NCBI GenBank assembly: GCA_937936695.1
Contig: CALHCK010000096.1
Location: forward strand, 1-12,141
Source: an uncultured Polaribacter sp.
GTDB lineage: Bacteria > Bacteroidota > Bacteroidia > Flavobacteriales > Flavobacteriaceae
Length of the DNA stretch: 12,141 nucleotides
Direction: 5' to 3'
Part shown: in pieces, positions 8,180 through 12,141 of the stretch
Position numbering within the stretch: position 1 is the stretch's first letter
Layout: every line of letters starts with the position of its first letter
Program-made: the position numbers and the translations under genes
The notes under the pieces: model-generated
The model's database searches: none
What the model saw: only the letters and a program-made list of their open reading frames with translations
Told to the model about the DNA's origin: nothing

Positions 8180-8560
8180 TTATGAAAAAATTGCGTTTCT
8201 AAGTTTCTTTTTAATTTGTTTGCTTATATCTTTAGGGTATGTCTTTTCTCCCATTAAAATCTGAGTCATACCTTCATAAATTTTATTTCCGTATTTTTTA
8301 ATTAAAAAATTTCTAATTTTTTCATTTTCATAAAATAATTTAGACAATTTTAATCCTGTTTTTAATTCAGGAAGTAAGTTTTCATTTAACTTAGAGATTT
8401 TTCTTCTTCCTCGGTAAGCAAAGCCACCTCCGCAAGTTTTGTATCTTGGTAATGTTTCTTTTTCTATAATTACTGTAGCAATCCCTTTTTCTGCTAACTT
8501 TATTGCTGCAGATGCTCCTGCAGGACCACTTCCAATTATTGCTACATCAAATACTTTCAT
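8180..8560 (-). CDS. Internally deleted FAD-dependent oxidoreductase, geranylgeranyl reductase family (probable remnant)
   Basis: The open frame encodes only 126 residues; family members usually have about 350-400. Residues 1-55 are a normal N-terminus: the dinucleotide-binding GSGPAG (10-15), acidic E33 ending the second strand, and PRYKTCGGG (38-46), the substrate/flavin motif of geranylgeranyl reductase-like enzymes. From about residue 58 the sequence resembles the extreme C-terminus of the same family (KLSKLFYENEK, then MGEKTYPKDI). The middle, including the second FAD motif (GD...GxG type) and the catalytic core, is absent. Because no other frame at this locus could hold it, the simplest reading is an in-frame deletion of about 700-780 bases near 8381-8400. 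It is probably not an active reductase. The start is supported by the Rossmann motif at once and by the promoter element upstream. A genuine short FAD-binding protein or an assembly error are alternatives. Confidence 0.75.
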   Translation of the reverse strand: MKVFDVAIIGSGPAGASAAIKLAEKGIATVIIEKETLPRYKTCGGGFAYRGRRKISKLNENLLPELKTGLKLSKLFYENEKIRNFLIKKYGNKIYEGMTQILMGEKTYPKDISKQIKKKLRNAIFS

Positions 8561-8574
8561 TAAGTTGTTTTTTA

Positions 8575-8582
8575 CAAATATA
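8575..8582 (-). promoter_or_regulatory. Candidate Bacteroidota -7 promoter element (TAnnTTTG) for the reductase-remnant/membrane/gldA unit
   Basis: Read on the minus strand the bases are TATATTTG, an exact match to TAnnTTTG. It ends 14 bases before the ATG at 8560, giving a very short A-rich leader (TAAAAAACAACTTA) with no Shine-Dalgarno sequence. A clear TTG -33 box was not found; the upstream stretch is T-rich. Its place in the 90-base gap after the receptor gene suggests the three downstream genes start a new transcript here. Confidence 0.6.
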
Positions 8583-8650
8583 TTACTAAATAAGTATTTT
8601 CTTTAAAATTAAAAAAACTCTTATTTTTTCAGCAACTAAATCTTTATAAA

Positions 8651-11425
8651 TTACAACTGGTAACGTACTCTAAAACTAATCAATCTTGGTAAAATAAAGG
8701 TTTCATTTTTTACAATAGCTGCACTCCCCTGAATAATTGTTGTTTCAGAATTTGTACCTAATAAGTTGTTTCCTACCAATTCATATTCCCACTTAGCATT
8801 TTTGTTTTTTCTGTACGCTAATTTTGCATTCCAAATACTAAATGTGTTCGTTGTTTCTTTATTTCTGAGCACGTTATTGTAAGAGAAATCAGAAGTAAAC
8901 GTAACCGAATTAAAAATATAGGCATCAAAATCTACCGATGGTCTGTGCGTTACTGTTTTAATAACACCCGATCTTATAGAACTTTCTTGATTTCCGAAAG
9001 ATACTCTATAACGCAAACTTATGTTGGGCGCTTTATTAAAATTGGTACTAAAACGAGTGTTTAAACTTTTATTTTGAAAAGTGTTTGTATTTTCTAACCC
9101 GTTTCTAAATTGAAATAATTTATTTATAGAAAAACTACCACCTATAGATGTTCTAAATTTTTTAAATCTTTTACCTAAACTTGTAAATGCTAAAAAGTTT
9201 TCGTTTTCAAAAGGAGAGTTAATACTTGTACTACTAGAAACTACAGAACCTGGTCTAAAAAAAACATTTCTGTTTACTTGATTAGCTGTTTTGCTATAAT
9301 TTACTCTTAAATAAGAGTTGGTACCATTATATAAATTAAAGCTAGAGTAAGATACTCTTAAATTGTCTGATGTAGCATTTAACAAGGCTTCATTCCCATA
9401 AAAATAAGCATTGTAATTACTAGCTACAATACCATTAGCAAGCTGATTTACATCTATAAAATTAACCTGTTTATTATATCTAAAACGTAAACTTTCAGAT
9501 TTTTTAAATTGTGCAATAGCCTCAAATTCAGGTAACAAATTTAACGTAGTATTTTCTATTTTATTAGTAATTGGTTGTGTGTTATTTACTGTATAAGAAT
9601 GTAAAGTGGCACCAGGAGTAAATGTGAAAATACCTGTTTTTAAACGATATCTTAATCCTGTATAGAAATCTAAGAAATTAGATTCTACATCATTTTCTGT
9701 AGATAAATTATTGTTGTTATTAATTATAGGATTTGGCTCAAATATTTCTTGATTGTCTAATATTTGAAAGAACTTAGAGTTAAAATTCTGTTTGCTTAAA
9801 ATACTTCCGGCTACAAAGTTTAAGTTACTTTTTTTATTTAAAATATAGTAATAATCTAATTTAGCATCTAGTTGATTGGTTTTTACTTTTCTGTCTTGCT
9901 CTAAAGTATATACCAAATTGTCTTGATTTAGCCCCAGAACTTCTGCGGCATCATCAAAACCTTCATCATCATTAAAAGGATTATTCTCTAAACTTGCAAC
10001 ATAAAAAGGATCTTCGTTTTGTAATAAATGCTTTAATTCTAGAGCAAAAATATTTTTATCGTTAGCTGTATAAAAATAACTCAAGTTTTGATTGATTTTA
10101 AAAGGAGTTGCATTTTCTTTTTCTAGGATATCACTTAACACACTAGAGTTTACTGCATCGGTTCTAAACTCATTAGAAAAACGACCTGTTACGGTATAAT
10201 TTAACTGATTATTGATGTTTTTTTTATAAATAGCTCCCAACCTAAACAAAGCTGTATTACTGGTTTGGTCTGTTGTATTATCTACCAAATCATCTGGTAC
10301 CACAGCAGTTTCATCTTCTGGTGTATTCGGGTTATCTTCAATATTAAAATTATCTATTTCTCTAACTCTTCGTTGTCCGTTACTATTACCAGACCAAATT
10401 AAAAACCCACTTAAATCTAATTTTTTATTAGGTGAATATGTAAAATTTAAAGTTGATAATTTTGTTTCTATTCGGTTGGCATTTCTAGCATTTGCAGTTA
10501 AAAAACCAATACCCGTATCTCCAATATTTATATTGGTACCATTAGACGGACTTTGACTACGAAAACCACCTCCAAAACTTCTAAGATCTCTTCTGGTTAA
10601 AACAACATCTCCTAAATTATTAATATCACTTATAAAATTTAAAGTATAATCTGGACTGTAATAAAATAACTTAGGCTGAAATAAATACAAATTCTGATTA
10701 GGTGTTTGCCCTACTCCTGCAGTAATATCTCCAAACCAAAAATTCTTTTTCCCTTCTTTTAATTTTATATTAATTGCTACCCTATCTTGGTTATTCTGTA
10801 CTCCTTTTAACTGGTTTACATCTCCGTAATTTCTTAGTACCTGAATTTTATCTACTGCCTTAGAAGGTATGTTTTTAGAGGCTAATTTACTATCTCCACT
10901 AAAAAACTCTTTACCGTCTACCATTACTTTTTCTACAACTTTACCCTCAACCTCTATTTGTCCTGCATCATTTACCTCTACACCAGGTAATTTTTTTAAA
11001 ACATCTTCTAACTTTCTTTCTGTACCATTTTTAAAAGAATCTGCATCATAAACAATAGTATCTCCTTTTATAGTTACTGGTATTTTAGTTACTATTTCTA
11101 TTCCTTCTAACTGATTATCTTCTAACATAGTAAAACTATTATTTACAGCTATTTCACCTGTTTTTATAAACTTACTAATGCTTTTAAAGCCAACATAACT
11201 AATTTTAATATTGTATACCTTGTTAGTTTCTAACTCTAATTTAAAATTACCTTTTGCATCTGTAAAACCATAACTGGCAAATTTTTTGGCCACAGTGTCT
11301 AAAGCAATAACATTTGCCATTTCTAAAGGGTTTCCTATAGAGTCTTTTACAGTACCAGTATAGGTTACTTGTCCGTTTACAAGTATGGTACAAAACAAAA
11401 AAGTAATAAATATTATTTTTTTCAT
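8651..11425 (-). CDS. TonB-dependent-receptor-like outer-membrane beta-barrel protein with carboxypeptidase-regulatory-like domain
   Basis: A 924-residue predicted outer-membrane protein. A signal peptide (KK start, hydrophobic 4-16, likely cleavage after G18 before Q19) leads to a carboxypeptidase D regulatory-like beta-sandwich at about 20-105 (GTVKDSIGNPLEMANV). A plug-like domain follows at about 108-225 with LKKLPGVEV (143-151) and VMVDGKEFFSG. The rest is a beta-barrel rich in alternating aromatic and polar strands, ending in SFRVRYQL, with Asn/Ser-rich loops and an acidic loop (NPNTPEDE). This architecture is the Bacteroidota outer-membrane beta-barrel family related to SusC/TonB receptors. 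No clear TonB box is seen, so TonB dependence is uncertain, and the ligand is unknown. It lies 19 bases downstream of the GLPGLI gene, an arrangement that recurs in Flavobacteriia and implies one operon. Confidence 0.9.
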   Translation of the reverse strand: MKKIIFITFLFCTILVNGQVTYTGTVKDSIGNPLEMANVIALDTVAKKFASYGFTDAKGNFKLELETNKVYNIKISYVGFKSISKFIKTGEIAVNNSFTMLEDNQLEGIEIVTKIPVTIKGDTIVYDADSFKNGTERKLEDVLKKLPGVEVNDAGQIEVEGKVVEKVMVDGKEFFSGDSKLASKNIPSKAVDKIQVLRNYGDVNQLKGVQNNQDRVAINIKLKEGKKNFWFGDITAGVGQTPNQNLYLFQPKLFYYSPDYTLNFISDINNLGDVVLTRRDLRSFGGGFRSQSPSNGTNINIGDTGIGFLTANARNANRIETKLSTLNFTYSPNKKLDLSGFLIWSGNSNGQRRVREIDNFNIEDNPNTPEDETAVVPDDLVDNTTDQTSNTALFRLGAIYKKNINNQLNYTVTGRFSNEFRTDAVNSSVLSDILEKENATPFKINQNLSYFYTANDKNIFALELKHLLQNEDPFYVASLENNPFNDDEGFDDAAEVLGLNQDNLVYTLEQDRKVKTNQLDAKLDYYYILNKKSNLNFVAGSILSKQNFNSKFFQILDNQEIFEPNPIINNNNNLSTENDVESNFLDFYTGLRYRLKTGIFTFTPGATLHSYTVNNTQPITNKIENTTLNLLPEFEAIAQFKKSESLRFRYNKQVNFIDVNQLANGIVASNYNAYFYGNEALLNATSDNLRVSYSSFNLYNGTNSYLRVNYSKTANQVNRNVFFRPGSVVSSSTSINSPFENENFLAFTSLGKRFKKFRTSIGGSFSINKLFQFRNGLENTNTFQNKSLNTRFSTNFNKAPNISLRYRVSFGNQESSIRSGVIKTVTHRPSVDFDAYIFNSVTFTSDFSYNNVLRNKETTNTFSIWNAKLAYRKNKNAKWEYELVGNNLLGTNSETTIIQGSAAIVKNETFILPRLISFRVRYQL

Positions 11426-11444
11426 AGCTAGTTTTAATAATGTA

Positions 11445-12141
11445 TTAATGCACTCTAATTCGGTTTCTTTTTCTATTCTTAAACAGTTCTTTTAATTCCG
11501 CTGTCTTTATTTTTACAATTTTATTATAATCTTCTCTGGTTACCTTTTTCCCTTTTTTAGGCTGCTTAACTACCATGTTTTCTTTTGTATTTAAAACAAG
11601 TTCTGTACAAAGCATTGTTGTTCTGCCCGCATTTAATTCTAAAATTAGCCCTGGTAATCCCCAATAAACATCAGGCCCGTTGCTAATAGGTATTTGAGGA
11701 GTATACCAAGCTGTTACTTTTAGTAATTTAATATCGTTTTTTTTAGAAACTGTTTGTGTACTATCTTTTACTTTGTTTTTTTTAGGTCTAAAAATAGACC
11801 TCCAGTCTATGGCTCTATCTACTGATACCATAGTAGCTTTGTAACATGTATAATTTCCTATTTTTTTTGTTTCGGCAGTCATTTGCCATTTATTTTGTTG
11901 TAAGCTATCAGAAATTAAAAAACGTTTACTAAATTGCTCTATATCTTCTATTAATATCTTGCTTTTTAAATCTTTGTAAATCGCCCCTTTTCCGGTGCTC
12001 CTACCCCAATGAGAACCAGATCCGCTACTTGGTGTTGCTAACTGAACATCTTCTTTAAATATAGAGCTTGTTCTTTTAAAACGAAGTGTGTATGTTTTTT
12101 CTAAATGATTTTTCATACGAGCTAACATTTGCTTTTTTCTT
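11445..12141 (-). CDS. GLPGLI family protein, 5' end cut by the window edge
   Basis: The name-giving motif is at 11643-11660 (YWGLPGLILEL). Other family traits follow: TKKIGNYTCYKAT, TAWYTPQIPISNGPDVY, and a C-terminal PKKGKKVTREDY helix with a basic end. The first ATG in this frame is at 12128, but codons before it stay open to the edge (R-K-K-Q before M), and family members normally carry about 30-70 more N-terminal residues including a signal peptide. I therefore treat the gene as partial. It is probably a secreted or periplasmic envelope protein; the molecular function of the family is not known to me. The stop is 19 bases before the receptor gene, so the two are likely co-transcribed and may work together. 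Confidence 0.9.
   Translation of the reverse strand, partial: RKKQMLARMKNHLEKTYTLRFKRTSSIFKEDVQLATPSSGSGSHWGRSTGKGAIYKDLKSKILIEDIEQFSKRFLISDSLQQNKWQMTAETKKIGNYTCYKATMVSVDRAIDWRSIFRPKKNKVKDSTQTVSKKNDIKLLKVTAWYTPQIPISNGPDVYWGLPGLILELNAGRTTMLCTELVLNTKENMVVKQPKKGKKVTREDYNKIVKIKTAELKELFKNRKRNRIRVH

Noticed and set aside
8180..8560. Frameshift as the reason for the short reductase
   Set aside because: The gap between the two family-like halves is at most a few codons, and neighbouring genes fill the surrounding DNA, so the missing centre is not present in another frame.
8611..8629. A7...T6 hairpin after the receptor gene as a terminator
   Set aside because: The stem has only A-T pairs and such runs are frequent by chance in DNA this AT-rich. 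It could still aid termination, but the sequence alone does not show it.
10869..11051. Plus-strand open frame of 60 codons opposite the receptor gene
   Set aside because: Antisense to the conserved plug-like domain, with no independent support.
12126..12128. ATG ending at 12128 (minus strand) as the real start of the GLPGLI gene
   Set aside because: The frame stays open to the window edge, and starting here would leave no signal peptide and a shortened N-terminus, so it is probably an internal Met.

Overview
The window is AT-rich DNA from a member of the Bacteroidota, most likely the family Flavobacteriaceae. The evidence is a DnaE with an N-terminal proofreading exonuclease, a gliding-motility type ABC ATPase (GldA), a GLPGLI-family protein next to a carboxypeptidase-regulatory-like/outer-membrane-barrel receptor, two TAnnTTTG promoter elements, and A-rich leaders without Shine-Dalgarno sequences. 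No RNA genes, insertion sequences, CRISPR arrays or phage genes were seen. Almost all of the window is coding; the largest gap without a gene is 170 bases (4346-4515).

Layout. The left half (5-6478) is on the + strand. A complete dnaE (exonuclease plus polymerase III alpha) is followed by a 170-base gap with a candidate promoter. Then come two overlapping genes: an aldono-lactone/alditol oxidase-like flavoprotein and a HAD-family phosphatase or mutase. The right half (6481-12141) is on the - strand and meets the + strand genes tail to tail, with only two bases between stop codons. Read in its own direction it starts with a GLPGLI-family gene cut by the window edge, then a TonB-receptor-like outer-membrane protein 19 bases downstream. 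After a 90-base gap with a good promoter element come a very short flavoprotein gene of the geranylgeranyl reductase type, an unknown eight-helix membrane protein 2 bases later, and gldA 37 bases after that.

How the genes fit together. dnaE is housekeeping replication. The oxidase/HAD pair suggests a small cytoplasmic sugar or polyol pathway with unknown substrate. The GLPGLI/receptor pair is a recurrent Bacteroidota cell-envelope unit. gldA supplies the ATPase of the Gld ABC transporter, whose other subunits are not in this window.

Most notable. The reductase-like gene appears to be the N-terminal FAD-binding end joined in frame to the C-terminal end of the same family, with about 230-260 central residues missing. 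It sits directly before the unknown membrane protein, which has buried Glu and His residues and a WWWP motif. The polymerase has a PHP domain degenerate at several metal-ligand positions, while its fused exonuclease keeps all its catalytic residues. The oxidase has Gln where the covalent-FAD His usually sits. No clear new defence or mobile system was found; the membrane protein is the best candidate for undescribed biology.
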